DNA of 62,825 nt from NCBI RefSeq assembly GCF_000003605.2, contig NW_003141308.1, positions 255,801 through 318,625 of the forward strand, in the 5' to 3' direction. The notes below the pieces were generated by a model. That model worked only from the letters and a program-made list of their open reading frames with translations, had not been told where the DNA came from and ran no database searches. Shown one piece after another: positions 10,588-35,900 of the stretch. Source of the DNA: Saccoglossus kowalevskii (lineage: Eukaryota > Hemichordata > Enteropneusta > Harrimaniidae). Position numbers and translations under genes: made by a program. Position 1 is the first letter of the stretch. Each line of letters starts with the position of its first letter.

Positions 10588-13500
10588 CGCTGCGCCATAG
10601 CATACTATGTAGGTCAGATCGGTAAATCAAATATATTCAACTATGTAGTTTAGGTAATGAGTGTATTTTAAAATAAAACTAGCACTTTGAAACTATCTAC
10701 TGTGCATGAGTAATTGTAGATATTTGAAAACACAGCACCATGTGGTCATACATCGTAGTATTCCCTGCTAGTCTACTCAATAAATATTTAAACTACAATT
10801 ACACAATTTAAAACATGATTTACTCACTTTAGATATTAGAGACGCCGCCGTAGAAAGTGTATTATCACTAACCATTCGAACAATGTGTATATCGACCGCG
10901 CACCTTTGGACAATTGCGTCATAATTTTTAATGGGTACGCTTTCATGTATTTATCAGACCATTCTTCTCTTCAGTAAAGTTCTCAATAACTGCTATTTCA
11001 TGACAAAATTGACGAGCGATAAAAACAAACGACACAATTGTCTGCTACAGCCGGCGTAAGTATTTGTTTTGTTCACTATCATTGGCGAATTATTATATAG
11101 AAAAAGATGCTCATGTACATTTTATTGTAGTCGTTACATCATTAGATCACTCCATTCAATTTATCACTTCAGGGTCTGAACGCTTCACGGGGACATGTTG
11201 TTGTTCTGAGCAAAGTGTCGCTCAAGATTACTACATCTATTTGAATTGGGCGGTGGCAGTGATGTCGTCACTGGAACGTCCAAGATTGATCAGTGGCGTA
11301 CTCACAGTGTGTGCTTCCAACACGATATGCTTATCACATCGTTCAGTACTGCTATTCGGGATATTTAGGTGTTTAATTTTATTGGATTTCATTTGGTATT
11401 ATCTCAAATTTATGGCTTTCAATGGGTAACATCTTGCGCTGACAGGTAGTCTTTGTTCGGATAGATCAACGGAAATAACTGTCTCTTCATCATTTCATGG
11501 AGCTTGATTATTTTGAAAAACGTCCCGGTATTTGTTTTATTATACCATTAAACGCTGCAAGCTGTTGGTCACTGTTGGTCCACTATTGGCGCCTGTCATG
11601 GAATTGGGATGAAATATTCACACGCACCTTTTTGATTGATGATAATTACCACCCCAATTGTTTGCTGACACCATGTGATAAGGGTTTTGTTCTAGTCCGC
11701 GTATCACTGGGAACACATTTATAATATTTAACATTATTGTAGTGTTTTTATTTTATTGTTCAACATTTCACGTGACTTTCGGTTCGCAGAATGGAACCAT
11801 TGATACTGGAAGATATAAATTAATAAATAAGGAGAGAAAATCTGCTCTCTGTTTTCTGCATTTTGATGAAATAATGAAAAACAAATAAATATCGTCAGGA
11901 AAATATAAAAATAAACAAATGAGAACTATAACAAAATTATGCACGACCTGATGTATCACTACTTTAATAAAGCCCTATCGCACAAGGCATATCTTTTTTG
12001 AAAAAAATATTTTCATACAATAGTTCTTTTGGTGTAATAATTTTTCACGTTTCAGTTTTGTTGGTGTCCAACAGCCTGAAAGGTCTGTGCATCATCAAAG
12101 GGAAACTGCATCATGGGAGTACTGCGAGCAGTGTTCATAAAGTGGCGTTAAAATATACATTTTTTTTTTCAAATTCTGTTCAAATTATTTGTGTGCAGTA
12201 ATACATACACATGTACCAAACAATCACAGCGTTGATGGCTACTTCATTAATAAGACATAATATCTATTCGACTGTAAATATTTTGCATTTGAACGCCAAA
12301 GTCATGTAATAAACCCGAATAATTTTCTCTGAAATTTTGACCAGTTCCTGCGGCCAATGGGAAATGATGTCCATCTGGTCTAAAAATTAGCAAAGAGATT
12401 ATTGAGAGAGAAACTAATGCGCGAAATATTGCATTACAATTTTCGCGGGGAAAATTATGACAAAAGGTTAAGCAACTCTGTAATTGGGCGTATTCCTTGT
12501 GCTCCGAATCAACCAGACTATGTATGTTACGTGGACTCACGCTGCACTTAATGTGGGAACTGGTAAATTAGACCAGGTGTCATCAACAAAGACTGGTGTC
12601 GATTTCACGTTGAATGTACAGTTATGGGTACAATGGGGTTGTTTATTGCGCCAAATGGTTCAAAGTAGCTGCATCGAACGTGGGAGAGGGTTACAGACTG
12701 ATAATGAAGACACGGTGTCAAAGGTCAACGTAGGATATCGAGGTCAATATTCGTGCGTCTTTTGATTTCGGCTGACTACGTTCGCTAATCATGACAAGTT
12801 GCGTGAATTCAAATCCAGTCTGTATACAGTATAGTTGAGTTGTGTTGAGTGGCTTTTAACAGCATAACAACTGCCAGTGTACACGTTTCCCCGTATGTTG
12901 TGGTGTATGCAGGGCGCTAACGGATAATAGAGTGAACCAGACATGGAATTATGATAAAAAAATATGTTGTTAATAATATTTTGATTAATCATGAGTGCGT
13001 AGCATCAATACGACGAGGGATTTATCGGTGTATATCTGCCACAGCTGTTGTATACAATGAAAATTCGGAATATTGGTACTAGCTTTATAATCCATTTGAG
13101 GGGCACTATACACTAGATTTACTGCGTACCGTACATACAATCGTTGCAAACAGCGCTTCAATTGACTATACATCGACGTAAATGTGACGTCACCAGTGTG
13201 AAATGGACAACTATATTCACCTGTTTGAATGTTTAATTGCACGCAATCGAACGTATTTGCTCACTGTTTGTTGTCTCCGTCCCCTGTTAAGCTGTATCGA
13301 TTGTGATCGGGTGTTTTTAAACTGAATGGACTCCGTGTATGTCGGGGCATCCTAGGAGGGTGGGAAGTTCTGAGCTGGCAGACCCACTTTGTATGCGAGG
13401 CACGCCGCTGAAATTTACGATGTACGTGCCATGCACAGAGATGTGAGCATTTACCGTAAATTGATGGAATTTAATATATGTCTCTGATATGTCGTGTCTT

Positions 13501-13914
13501 GTCAACAACAAATGTATCCGGAGCGGTGAATTCGCAACTAAATGACGATTCATGAATTGTATCAATATTGAAGGCACTGATTAATGTAAGCGGTGCACGT
13601 GTTTACTGTACGCAAATCAGTTTGGATATTGATTATGCTATACAAGTGCTCTCTACGTGTAATTCGATATTGTGGGTCAATTATGATAACAATAAAACTG
13701 TTTAATTGAGACACACACGCATCGTCGAGGCGGTTGCCACACACACGGTTGTAACTGTACGATCCAGTATTTGGTGAGCAATCGATTCACAATATTTCAC
13801 AACAACGCATGCGCAGACGAATCATATTGCTCCCCAGAGGGAACTCCTTAATGTATGAACCATGTCCGCCCATCATTTAGTATCCGTGTCATGTTTGTCT
13901 CACGTCTGCGTTGT
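10588..13914. other. Gene-free stretch
   Basis: No ORF with domain-like content. One further full CRE (13185) and one TCACGTGA palindrome (11768-11775) are present. No tRNA or other RNA gene was recognised. Confidence 0.5.
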
Positions 13915-14040
13915 TCGCACTAGGCTCATTCAATAGATAGCGTCTTCGAGATGTGAGTCCCATGAAACGTATACAACGCATATAGTTGGTTACGTGAATT
14001 GCGAACGCGCTCTGGGCAACGGCTGTGACGCGAACTAACA
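13915..14040. mobile_element. Possible degenerate copy of the TTAA-flanked foldback element
   Basis: The segment around 13950-14030 shares the phrase ACGTATACAACGC and a downstream GAATTGCGAACGCGCT-like stretch with the better-preserved element at 32805-32937, in the same order and orientation. Its termini are too eroded to define. Recognition rests on visual alignment. Confidence 0.35.
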
Positions 14041-17000
14041 GTTATGACTTCAAACCAGCAACTTTCAAGTTGTGGCAATAACTTGGAATCTCATCTACTG
14101 CGGAAGCGCCATCAACGTCGAATTTCAGTCTTCGTCTTTGTTAAAATAAATGTGCAGTAGACTTGTTTCATATTTTTCAATGAAAAACGTAAAAGAATGT
14201 GTGTAAATAACAGTTACATGCAATAATCACGAAATTGCTTCATCAAGACTTACTGTGCATTAATTAAGAAATTCGTTAACACTTTCGCCCACCAAATATA
14301 AAGGGCGAACCAGCATGCACTGCGATACTAAGGATAAACACAGAAACACAAATAGGAGTGCGTGTTAAAGAAACATTAAAAACAAATTGCCTAGAAGAAT
14401 AAAAATGCCCGAAATAATCTGATCGGGGTACTCTAGGAAGAAGTTAACGACTGCCATTATTTAAATTCAGTTACACGAATGTTGCAATGATATCCTTTCT
14501 CTGCTTTTGTTTCTTTTATTTCTATAACGATTGGATGAATTTATGAAAATAGATCTATATTAGTATGGGTGGGGGGTCTAAAAAAACGATTCTCCGGCTG
14601 TGGAGTTTTTTTTTTTTTCATTCTGCATAAAAAAGTTGAAATTGTGAGAACATTATGATCGCATCTAAATATCTTCTCTGAGCTTGACCACCTACCTCAA
14701 CTTGGTCATGTAAATATATTTATTTACATTTGTGGTTGAAATTTTACCGTTATTATTAAAACAAATGTATCATGTGGTTGGCATGTATTCACTGCACAGA
14801 AAAATTAGGGGGTCTCCTCTGATTTAGCAAATGACATAATCTGGTACTTTGTAACCATAGCGATTGACCGTCAAACATATTAAGACTACAGTTGTTCTTA
14901 TGTCGCCCGAGACTTTTCTCTGACATCAGTGTTATCATTTACTAAGAGCGTGCCACAGAGCAATACCGCCAGTAATCACGCATATAAATACGAAATGATT
15001 GTCCAACAATTATTCAAGTATATAACTTTTTTCAGCTTCTTGGATCTTCGTCAGCGGAGCGTTAAATAAATAAATAAATAAATAAACTCGGTAGAAGTAT
15101 ATGCGTGCCAACGCGATGTGAGTCACCATGATGAACAACTTACGTAGCATTGGGAGTCCATGTGGTAAAAGCCAGTCTTTTGCCGCCAGACATCTGGGGC
15201 ACCAGTTGAATATTTGGTGGGAAGCTGGAAGATTGAGACGTGCCTTTGCATGCTGGACACAATGAAGGGGCTATCTCAATAGACTCCTCAATGGTTTTCA
15301 CTGGGTCCTTAAAGACGTGTCGAAGTAGGTGTTGGTTTGTTGACAAAGAATAAGTCACTTATCGTCAATTCGCACCTTCTAAGGGTTGTTTTGTTAGCAA
15401 TTAGTGGAATGAATATACCCCCTTTGACATCTCGTAGCATACATGAGAGATTACCTTTTTCCGACAGTCAGCTGACAACCTTTGTCGTCTGCGGAACAGT
15501 AAACCTTTTTCTATCTGGCTGAAATAAAATCGAAAGCCTCTGGCCATTTTTTTTCCGGGCGGCGGGAAGGATGGAAAGATGAACAAATATTGCATATTAA
15601 GGCAATTTTCGCACGCAGACGATAACATTTTGTTTCGAGAAGTCGTATCACGTGACCAGTCATGATGAATGACGGCATCCAATAGCTGGACTGGTGTATT
15701 AATCTCTTCGGCTTCGGCCGCGGCACTGCAAACAAATGAATGTTTTACGTACGTGCTTGTTGCTTGTATGCGACTGCACACACAGGAGCTCAGCAAACAG
15801 ATAATCTATCATGGTGTCCGAATCACGCCAAATGCAGCGTTTTATGACGACAAACCAGCACTTGATAAACCGAACCACACAAACGAGCTTTTATTATCAA
15901 TGTTTGTGCCCTCAAACATTCATACGTTTCGCACTGTGCACAGTGACAAAGGAGGCAGCGTGACGCGTATTCGGAGCCATACTAATTCGCGCTAAGTTCG
16001 ATGCACATTGTTTATTTTCACAGTGCAAGACCCTTACATGTACCGCTTCAAACTTTGTATTTGCTCTTCAAGTTTTGTAAAATCAACTTTTCAGCTTCCG
16101 TAAAAACCAACACTGTCATGTAAGCGGCTTGTCATGTTTGTTAATTTGTGTTGAAGCGAACCAACCAAGTATGACGTCGTCACCAAACCATCTGAAATAT
16201 GTCCATTATCATGATTCTACATGATAGATGGCTAGTACTGGTAAATTTAGCCGAGTGAAGGTGTGGTTGGTTAAATGTGTGAGAGGGGTGGGGTGGGTTG
16301 GGGACTAGGATGAGTCGGTTATCCTAGGATGACCGTGTGACCAATGAGAACAGGAGTGGGGGGGGGTATTTCGAGTCCTTGTGATGGAAGCTAAAACGCT
16401 TAACATTTTGAGTACAGGGTAAGTTTTGCGAAAACCCAAACCTCCTATAGTACAGATGTTTCCCGCAATTTATTAACAAAAACAAGTCATTTAAAAATTG
16501 AAGGATAACGCCAACTGCGTGTTGACAATGATCTATCGTGTCAATACAGCCCCGTATTGACGGTGACTAAAATTCAACGTATTGACAGGCCAGATTTATT
16601 ACACCAAAACATAGGAACACAACCGGTGCTAGTGCGCGTATAAGAACACATTGTCTTGAGATTTTGGGATCACTATGCTGCTTCAGATCAACAATAATGT
16701 AAAAACAACAGACTACATGTTTTTTTTTATATATAAAATATAAGCTCAGTCACGAACCTACAAGGACCGTGTCGGTAAAAGGAGAAAAAAATGACACACG
16801 CATAGAAAAAAGAGCTTATGGTATTCGCAGGAGAATAAGTGGATGAGAGTGACGAGACTGAGTGACAGGCATATGACTACACCAACTACACGCCGATTAC
16901 TTGAATTAAAAAACCTCATTGGTATGCGTAAATTTAGGTTTATAACGTTATAGGAAATAATAAAAAAAATATTAGGTTTAGACACTAATTTATAGCATAA

Positions 17001-18514
17001 ATAGTAGTTGTAACAAAAATGTAATAGACTAAGTTGTAACTACATTGAGAATAGAAAAAAAATGGCGCTCGGCAAGGTCTCAGATTCAGACCCCCCCCCC
17101 CCACCCAGTCCCTGGAATCTCCTCTCCTTTCTGTTTCCACGTACCAACGCCTCCGCCGTAGACGCGCCAACACACGCGCAATTTTGCCACCCGGATAAAC
17201 GAGCGTATAATATGTATGTATGTATATATATAGCGACATTTACTCCAGCTTAGCGCAGTCAGCTATTCAAACGCAGGTCCGCCTTTTATATAGGAATAAT
17301 AAATCTCTCCTTATATCCCTTCATAATATGCATAGTGTTTTCACTCTAAACACCACATCGCTCAATCATACACACATATGGTCCAATGATTAAGGAATAC
17401 AAAATGAATTTTCAATAATACTAATTCCTTTGTTATGAGATTTTTAATGCTCGCAACAGATGTTTCGTAGATTATGCTTGCTCCATAATCATTTTTTCTC
17501 TCTCACAAATTTCTCCATTCACGCGCAGAGTTGTGTTAAAGGAGAATATCCTTGTTCAATTATCGGAAATTTCACGCAAGTCTCGAATGCCATCAGCACG
17601 TGACTGCTAGAAATCCTTGAGCTTAGGGGGTCGCCGATTTGGTCACTGTCCACGACCGCTACCCTGATCCGCTGGGGGAAGGGGCGTCTCCTATTTAAAA
17701 CAATTGTAATTAAACGCAGCGGACGCACGCTTATAACGGGTTGTAATATCAATACACACGCATCACCATGCTTTACTAGTCGACGAGCAATAAAAACAAG
17801 ATTAAATTGTCACCAGGATAAAGCTTAGTCCGAAATGACAAAAAAGATATTAATTTCTTTTTTAAATATACGGAATAAATGACTAGTCACTCTGATCCGT
17901 GGACAATCAGACAACAGGGTGTGTAGACTGGAGGGTTACGAGAGTCTGTGATATTCCCTTCTCAATTTACGTAAATTCCAGCCGGATATTAAGTCAACTC
18001 GAGTAACAGGGATGAAGATGAGGAGGAGGGTGGTGGTGAGAGGAGGGGACGAGTACAGTGACATTCCATTGTACGAGCAAGCCGGCGTATATACTAGAAT
18101 ATCGTTTTTGGGCTATTTATATCAGCAAAATAATAGCAACATGTTCAATTAAAGTGCCACAAAGTGCCACTATTGGCATCGAATTGGACGCGAGGCCGCG
18201 GCGGCGACTGTAGGGCGTTGACTGCCACGGTCGCCGCACAGCACACTCTGCGCGACGCTTGGGCGTATATTACTTGCCATGATCAACTAAATCTTCCATC
18301 TTTGGAATGATCTGGCATTTTTTTTTATTACAACCTCTATCCTCGTAACTTTATTTTGATTTGAATGTACCGTTTCCGTGATTTTGTATACCAATATTTG
18401 TGCCAGACAGCCTGTAATAGTGAAATCAATCATTGTAAACATAGCGCTATATAATTTGGCAGGTTATATAGGCCACGTTTTTATCATCTATTTCGAAAAC
18501 ATCCATATGTCAGA
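14041..18514. other. Gene-free stretch with short simple repeats
   Basis: It contains an (AAAT)n run near 15063-15086, a C12 run at 17091-17102 and a GC-rich patch with an 8-bp stem hairpin (GCGGCGAC at 18201-18208, GTCGCCGC at 18230-18237). ORFs near 15401-15995 overlap one another on both strands, with no domain or splice support. No gene is supported. Confidence 0.5.
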
Positions 18515-18708
18515 CGTGTATTTTAGCTAGCTTGTTATTTTAGCTAATGTAGCTAATCTGTAATTTCGCTAATTCAAGATGTAGATAATCTAAAAAAAGT
18601 AAATTCTTACAATGCTGACACTTTAGCGAAATTAAGATTCCGTCAATTTGCGTATTGAACCGAATTCGCTAAAATAGCATCGTAGCTATTTCAAGGTGTT
18701 TTACAGTA
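18515..18708. mobile_element. Partial or diverged relative of the 4746-5360 MITE
   Basis: The right end GTGTTTTACAGTA (ending 18708) and the internal phrases TTCGCTAATTCAAGATGT and GAATTCGCTAAAATA match the 4746-5360 element in order. The left TIR is not clean, so this is a truncated or diverged copy. Confidence 0.6.
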
Positions 18709-20364
18709 TGACGTCATGATTATTTTAACATCGACTCAAATTTAACAACGTTCAGAATATCCGGAAAAATACATATTATTATAAATGTATTACTATAGAT
18801 AAACTAATATTGAAATGACTATTTGTTTGTTGAATGCAAATACATATACATGACTGGAGAACGTGAATAACTGTTTTGCGGATGTAAAGGAATTGGGCGG
18901 AATCCCAACGAGCATAGTCAGGTATAGTGTGACCGTGGGATACAGCTACCACGTACATAATTAGGCGTCTAGCGATCTTTGTCATTTACTGTGATAACTT
19001 TATGATGATTTGTGTAACAAGGAATCTCATGAAAAACACATATACGCCAAGTTGCTTGTTTTAATTCATATTCGATAAAATAATATACAGGTTTAAAAAT
19101 GTATATATACTCTAGAAAACAAAGATAATAAATAATTATTCGACTAAAAAAAATCACTCAACTGTGCAGCCATTGGTAAAAAAAAGCCTTGATTAGAATA
19201 TATGTTCAGTTTTAGGCGTGAGCTATCGAATTTAAGCGAGAATACTACAAAATTGAAGCCACGAAAAACAAACAAGAAAACATTCGACAGAAATTGAGTA
19301 CTTCTTAGAGAACCACTCATCATAAATGATTCTTTTTGTTAACGCAATCCAAACTTTCGAAACTGGCACCCTAACATGGCTCTCGATTAAATATATCGAC
19401 GTTTTGAGGTTGGGTTGGACCTGGTTGATGCGATTTGGTATGCTCAATCAAAATGAAGCCACAATAAAAACAGAACAAACATAACAAAATCTGCCGGTGT
19501 CCAATGTTTTATATGCGTTCATTTAATAAAAATTAGCACTGACGCATACAGATCGTAATGATTTTCACTTTCGTAACTTTGACAAATTAAGCACCCCGTG
19601 TGTACTCAGCACGTGATATGAACCTGCCAATCAAAGTCGAGTGCCATTTGTAATCACACGCTCTGGCCACTACTTTGTGTACATTTGTTTTGCATTGGAG
19701 GTAGTATGTCTACCAGTAATGCAATTTTGGGTGTTTTTTTAACGACCTCGAATTATGGTATCATATCTTGGATTTATGGGTGTCAATTTCCCTAGCAACA
19801 ACTCACGCTTAAATTAGGTGAGCAATGTCCTACTACTCGGACATACATAAAATACGTTTCGATTTGATCGACTTATCATTTACGCTTCCTACAGTCATTC
19901 TTGTTGACAAAGATGGCTTTCGTGAAAATATACATTTGTTTGAGAGCTTTCATTTTGCAAGATTGTTAGTTTAGCGTCAGCTTGGCCCAATATTTGCATT
20001 GCCAGCAGTTGCGACGAACAGGGATTTGCATCATGTAACTGGTCTACCTGGCAACGCTTGTGAAGGACGTTGTACTCGCAATAGTTACTAGGTTTCTAAC
20101 ATTACAACGCATTGCATTATTTAAGTACTAGTAATCAAAAGTATCCTTTGAAAAATAAATGTTTTTTTGTGTGTTCTGAAAAATACGCGGAAGACATGGT
20201 GAGGATTTCCACACAGGTCACGTGATAATGTCTCAATCCTCATTTCCGCCATCATGATTCATGGTGGAGGGAATAGAGGGCGATGTCAAGAGTTCCCATA
20301 GCAACACGGGTGGCGGCAGTTGCAGACCAAAATGACGACGCACTGCAATCATATGATGTCAGAA
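18709..20364. other. 3' flank of Dbx, probably containing its 3' UTR
   Basis: This lies immediately downstream of the Dbx stop on the minus strand. I found no canonical AATAAA (TTTATT on plus) here. The nearest variant is ATTAAA on the minus strand at 19522-19527, which would imply a 3' UTR of about 0.84 kb. A CRE (18709-18716) and a TCACGTGA (20218-20225) are also present. The transcript end is not determined. Confidence 0.4.
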
Positions 20365-31187
<10,823 letters not shown>

Positions 31188-31383
31188 TGTGAACACCAAC
31201 AGAGTTTGCTTTATTCCAAGGCCGTTCAGCGGAAAAGCAGGCCTCCACTGGACGTCGGTGAATGTAGTCAGAGCATGCACAAAAGCACATACAATTTTCC
31301 GGATTTCGCACTACGATCAGCAACGACAACAGTTTACGGCGTGTTATGGTCACTCGATGTGTGAGAGTTGTGTTGTATACTGG

Positions 31384-31461
31384 TTATAACAGTGCTATCC
31401 ATTTACAGGTGCCTTTCAAGCGTCAAAGTGAGTGACACTCGAAAGTGGGCGGGGATTGGTC
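31384..31461 (-). promoter_or_regulatory. Dbx: Putative Dbx core/proximal promoter (CCAAT, GC box, TATA-like)
   Basis: On the minus strand, going towards the gene, there is a CCAAT box (complement of ATTGG at 31455-31459) directly followed by a GC box (complement of GTGGGCGGGG at 31445-31454). A TATA-like TTATAA lies about 60 bp further on (31384-31389). This implies a start site near 31355 and a leader of about 170 nt. Function is inferred from motif order only. Confidence 0.45.
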
Positions 31462-32804
31462 CATCGCTTCGGCGGTAGCCATACTTGCCAACGCGTTTTA
31501 ATGAAAAAGGGCGGGCGCAATTTTTCTTCTTAATGAATGGACTCGTGTGCGGCTTCATTGTCGCTCTAGAAGAACGCCCCCTCCGAGGGAATCATTGAAA
31601 TACTTCCACGACCCATGAAAAGCCACTTGATTAGATTACGAAGAGCCAATCTTGGCAAATGGGAAATCAAGTTTCCAGGGCACCAATAAAATTCAATATA
31701 TAAATACAGTTTTGGAATCGCGTGCTTGTTGGTCTGTGACGTATGTATTATGATATCCCTTTTAATAATTTCAATGAAAAAAAATTGATGAATGAATTAT
31801 TAAATAAATAAATACATCGTAACCATAGTCATGTTATCGAGCATGTTTCCGCCGCGTTTCAGTCAACAGTATATATGATGATTCGGTGCTTTCAAGACTT
31901 TATTTAATTAGATAACAACATTGGTTTAAATCGAAGCGAAACGTCCATAAAACAAGCGCTTTTTGCTATATTAGCAATTTGGAGTATGTAGGTAGCCAAA
32001 AAATGCCATCCCCGATATAGACTTTTAATTCCATAAAACTGAAAGATGTTTAATCCGGGGCTGGGCACCGCCAGCGGCCATTGCAACTGAACGTGAACGA
32101 CTATACTGCCATGACGGCAGCGCGTTGGAAATGGCTTTGAGCAGAATACCACAAAATGCAATATATATAGTGTATGAATATTTTAAACGGTGTTATTATT
32201 ATTTTCTGTTGTTGTCACTTTGAATCTTGGCATGTCCGAGTGTAACCACCGACAATAGAACCCTAATTAACAGTCGTAAAATCCTACTACTACCGAATTG
32301 GGGATTCGGTTTTTGACTGGAGGTGAATTCGACTTCTAATTTGAAGAGGAATCAGATAATAATGCAAACTGGCATTTTACCCCTGTTCACGGTTTGTCGC
32401 TTCATTTCAAAATCGTGTCTGGTGCATATTTCACTTATATATGAAAAAACAGACAATTCTAACAGAACTTGGGAAATGAAGAAAGCTTGCCGATACAAGT
32501 AGGGACCTCGCGAGGACACCAAATGTAGGTACTTTCGTGGCGGTAACTATGGTAACACTCAAGGTAAACCACATGGTAGCCATGACGCTGGAAGTTGTAA
32601 ATTATTCGGTATATTTTACGAGCTTCGAAACATTCTGAATGTTCGAACTGTTCAATACCTCCAAAACGACTTCACAGGTTATCGTTTTTTTTTTCTGTGA
32701 AATTTTTCGCGAATGATTCTCGAGCGGTACATGTAGTGGAGATATCCATATTTCGTTACTGTAGTTCCACGCTACTGCCAGCGTGAAGAATCAGAGGGAA
32801 ATGC
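31462..32804. other. Gene-free upstream flank of Dbx
   Basis: No ORF with protein-like features. A short AAAT-rich stretch lies near 31800. Nothing else supportable was seen. Confidence 0.5.
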
Positions 32805-32937
32805 TTAAATGGCAGCAGTCGTCGTGCCGCGTCCTGTTCGATATGGGACTCATAGCGACGTATACAACGCGTGTAAAATACATTGTTTATTTACATGAAA
32901 TTCGAACACGCGCTGCGCGACGACTACCGCGCTTTAA
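32805..32937. mobile_element. Short foldback element flanked by TTAA
   Basis: TTAA occurs at 32805-32808 and 32934-32937. Just inside, the left end and the reverse complement of the right end align over about 32 bp, sharing AGTCGTCG and TGTTCGA in register. The core contains ACGTATACAACGCG. TTAA duplication with asymmetric TIRs suggests a piggyBac-type non-autonomous element. Related copies are at 53570-53867 and, more degraded, near 13915-14040. Confidence 0.6.
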
Positions 32938-35900
32938 TCGTATTTGATTAAATCATTATAAATCATTTATACATGAAATATTAAATCGAGTGAAGAACAC
33001 CCTCATTACTTCTGTTATTGGTACCCGTGGTGCATCACTGTGAATATGCAAATTATCACAGTGACGTCATAAACCGAATGAGCAACATGAATACAGTAGA
33101 GGGGCCTTAGTATAACTGATGTAGCTAAACGTTGAGTTTCGAAAAGTGTTGGAAAGAGCAGCCTCGACAAGGATAAATTTGCAAAGTTCAGGCGATTCAA
33201 GGGATGCCCATCACTCAGACAGAATCAATGGCCGCGTTTTTGTCGGAATTGACATCTTGAAACAATGAAAGTCCCGAGATTGTTTAATGAAATGTAATGT
33301 TTTCTGATTGGGCGAATGTTACAATCGCAACTGATTATTCGTAGGTTTAGATAAGGATATTGCATCGTTCGGACACTCGTACAGCACAATGTTGTCCCGG
33401 TGGCGGAGCCAGCATACACAGTTTAGTAAATATGATGTCCACGCGACGTATTAGGGGAAAAGAAAATGTAAATTCCAATAAAATACACAATCATGACAAT
33501 AACTATATAGTCCGTGCAGCTAAGTACCACGCGTACGCATCGGAGCTTTGTTCGTTTGCAACTTGAAATCGCTATTGGCCCTGTGACCGTCGCCCGGAAC
33601 AGGCATTATGAGGTTACTTGAATAAAATAATGTAAACCACAAAACTACCACGTTTGTTAGTCATCGTATCTGGTGAGACTAAAGCGACACTGTTACGAAG
33701 CATAAACTTAATAAACCCTTATATTAGTACACAAAACGCCAAGTTTAGGAAATAGTATCGTGTATTTCTTCCTCGACAGAATGTTGAAATTCTAAAAACA
33801 GGTAAGCAGGTGTAAGGTGCCGGTAGCCCGCATCACCGGGTTATGTCACACGCCGTATAATGTACGTTCATATTAGTACCCTGAGGAATTATTCTAGTGG
33901 TCATAGTATCCGTACGACCATGAAACTGCAATACACCGTGACAGTGCTGCTGTTGTATTGTTTTTCAAGTGCAACAAATTTTCGGAAACACACTTTATAC
34001 TTAATATATCTTTTCGCTTATGCTGTGATGAGCTGAAATTAGAAAATATACCCTGTACCGTAGGCTCGGAATTCGAAGTCACGACATGGCGCAGACTGGC
34101 GCGAATCCGTTATTCCTAAAATCTCCGTAATTTACTGTTTTATACACAAAGAATTTGTAAAATGAGAATCATCCGATTTTACATACTCGAGAATCTTTAC
34201 GCTACTCAATACCTGAAAGACATGGTTCAGTGACTCGCCGTTTCCCAATGTTTCGCAGAGGAATGAGCAGTGTATCGATGCAGCCACATAGTACACGGCC
34301 CTACATCGACTATATGCTTCGTAATGATTTATGTTGACAAGCAGTTCAGATAAATTTTGTAGTTGAGTGACATTTATACAGGATAATTACTCATTCTCCG
34401 TACATATTTTGTTAGCTAAGCTTGGCCATTTTGTGTTCCTATAATTGTTACTAAGAAATTCTGAGGAAATTATCGGTCTTATGATTCCCATGACCTCCCA
34501 TGACAATATGGACGACCAGATGAGAGGTACCTGCTCAGTGAAGCGTGAGGCAAAATGTTGAAGCTTCCTAATCGTGTCTTCGTGAGACAAAACATGGTTA
34601 TTGTCTGTGCTTTGAAAGAAGTAGGTGCTCACAATAAAACGGAGCCTAGAGATCAGTGATGCCACGGATAGATGGCAAAGACTCGCAAGAAGGTGACACG
34701 CGGCGCGATTTGAGACAAAGCGGGCCGTGGGGTAACCTGGCCGGCAGCAGTTGGTATTAGTGTAAACGCCATATTAGGAACTTACTCATTCGACCTAGTC
34801 CGGGAAGTCCAAATTGGGACGCATGTTCCAACAATCTATACCTTACGATGTTATCTTGTACTCTCCGGAGCTTTGACGAAAAACACACTGAAAAAAAGAC
34901 AGTTAAAAAGATGGCCCTTGATAATTTTGCATATATGATTGTTGCCTCTCGCCCCCGCTCCACCCGTCCGACGATTTCAACCAGTGACCACACAACCGTG
35001 ATTCATTCTACACTGACTCTCCCATCTACGAATTCAAGCGCTCCGTTGAGATTTTTCCCGATCGAGTACTGTAAGTACGACTGATTATCGATATCCATTT
35101 ACAGAAATGATTTATATTTTGTAAATCAAATTTGTCACAATCTTTACAGTGATGTCCTTATTATTGAGTCCTGTCACGTTGTGAACATTCATAAAAATAT
35201 TCCAATTACGATATTTTTCAAATTATATTGTGTTTTGGATATCGCTTTGTGCGTATTTGAATAATTAATTTTATTGTTGTTTTTTGTCAACACAAGTACA
35301 AGTGATGATAGCGCACATTGTGCATTTTGCTCTGCTCCGTGTTTGAGACGACGTGGCGAGGCGAGACTGTATAACAATCTACCTATCATAATGGTAATCT
35401 AATGCCAGACCCGATGGGACTCAATCACCTAACTGGTCCCTAACGTCGCCTCGAATATCAAATCACGCTAAGCGTTCAGTGTGGAACGCGGGTTAGGGTG
35501 GGCTGCGTATTGTTGGGTGATCATGGCGGGGGCTGTGGATGGGGTCGGGGGTCAAACCCTTAACAAGGTATCTACCGGCCATGAGTTCAAAACAACAACT
35601 GTTATACCCTGAATTTGACTTGTTAAGTTTACATTATTTTGGTCACATGTTCCTTGGATAGGTTGGTTAAATGTTCTTATCTATTATACTCAACTATTAT
35701 AACACCTACAACGAATATCATCTGTATGATTAATTGTCAAGATTATCAACATTTTTCGTATTCTTTATCAACTACACAAAGTCAAGTTCACTGAAAACCG
35801 AATAACGTTATCTGCCTTCTGGCCCACCCGTTTATGACCTGGCCTTATTTGACCTGACGGGATTTAATTTTATGCTCGAAAACATGAGTAGGATATTCTG

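Noticed and set aside
15401-15995. Three overlapping ORFs on both strands
   Set aside because: They conflict with each other and have no recognisable motif, splice sites or repeat homology.
31188-31280. N-terminal extension of Dbx to 31280
   Set aside because: The codon at 31280-31278 is GTG, not ATG, and the extension has no counterpart in known Dbx proteins; the ATG at 31187 fits better.
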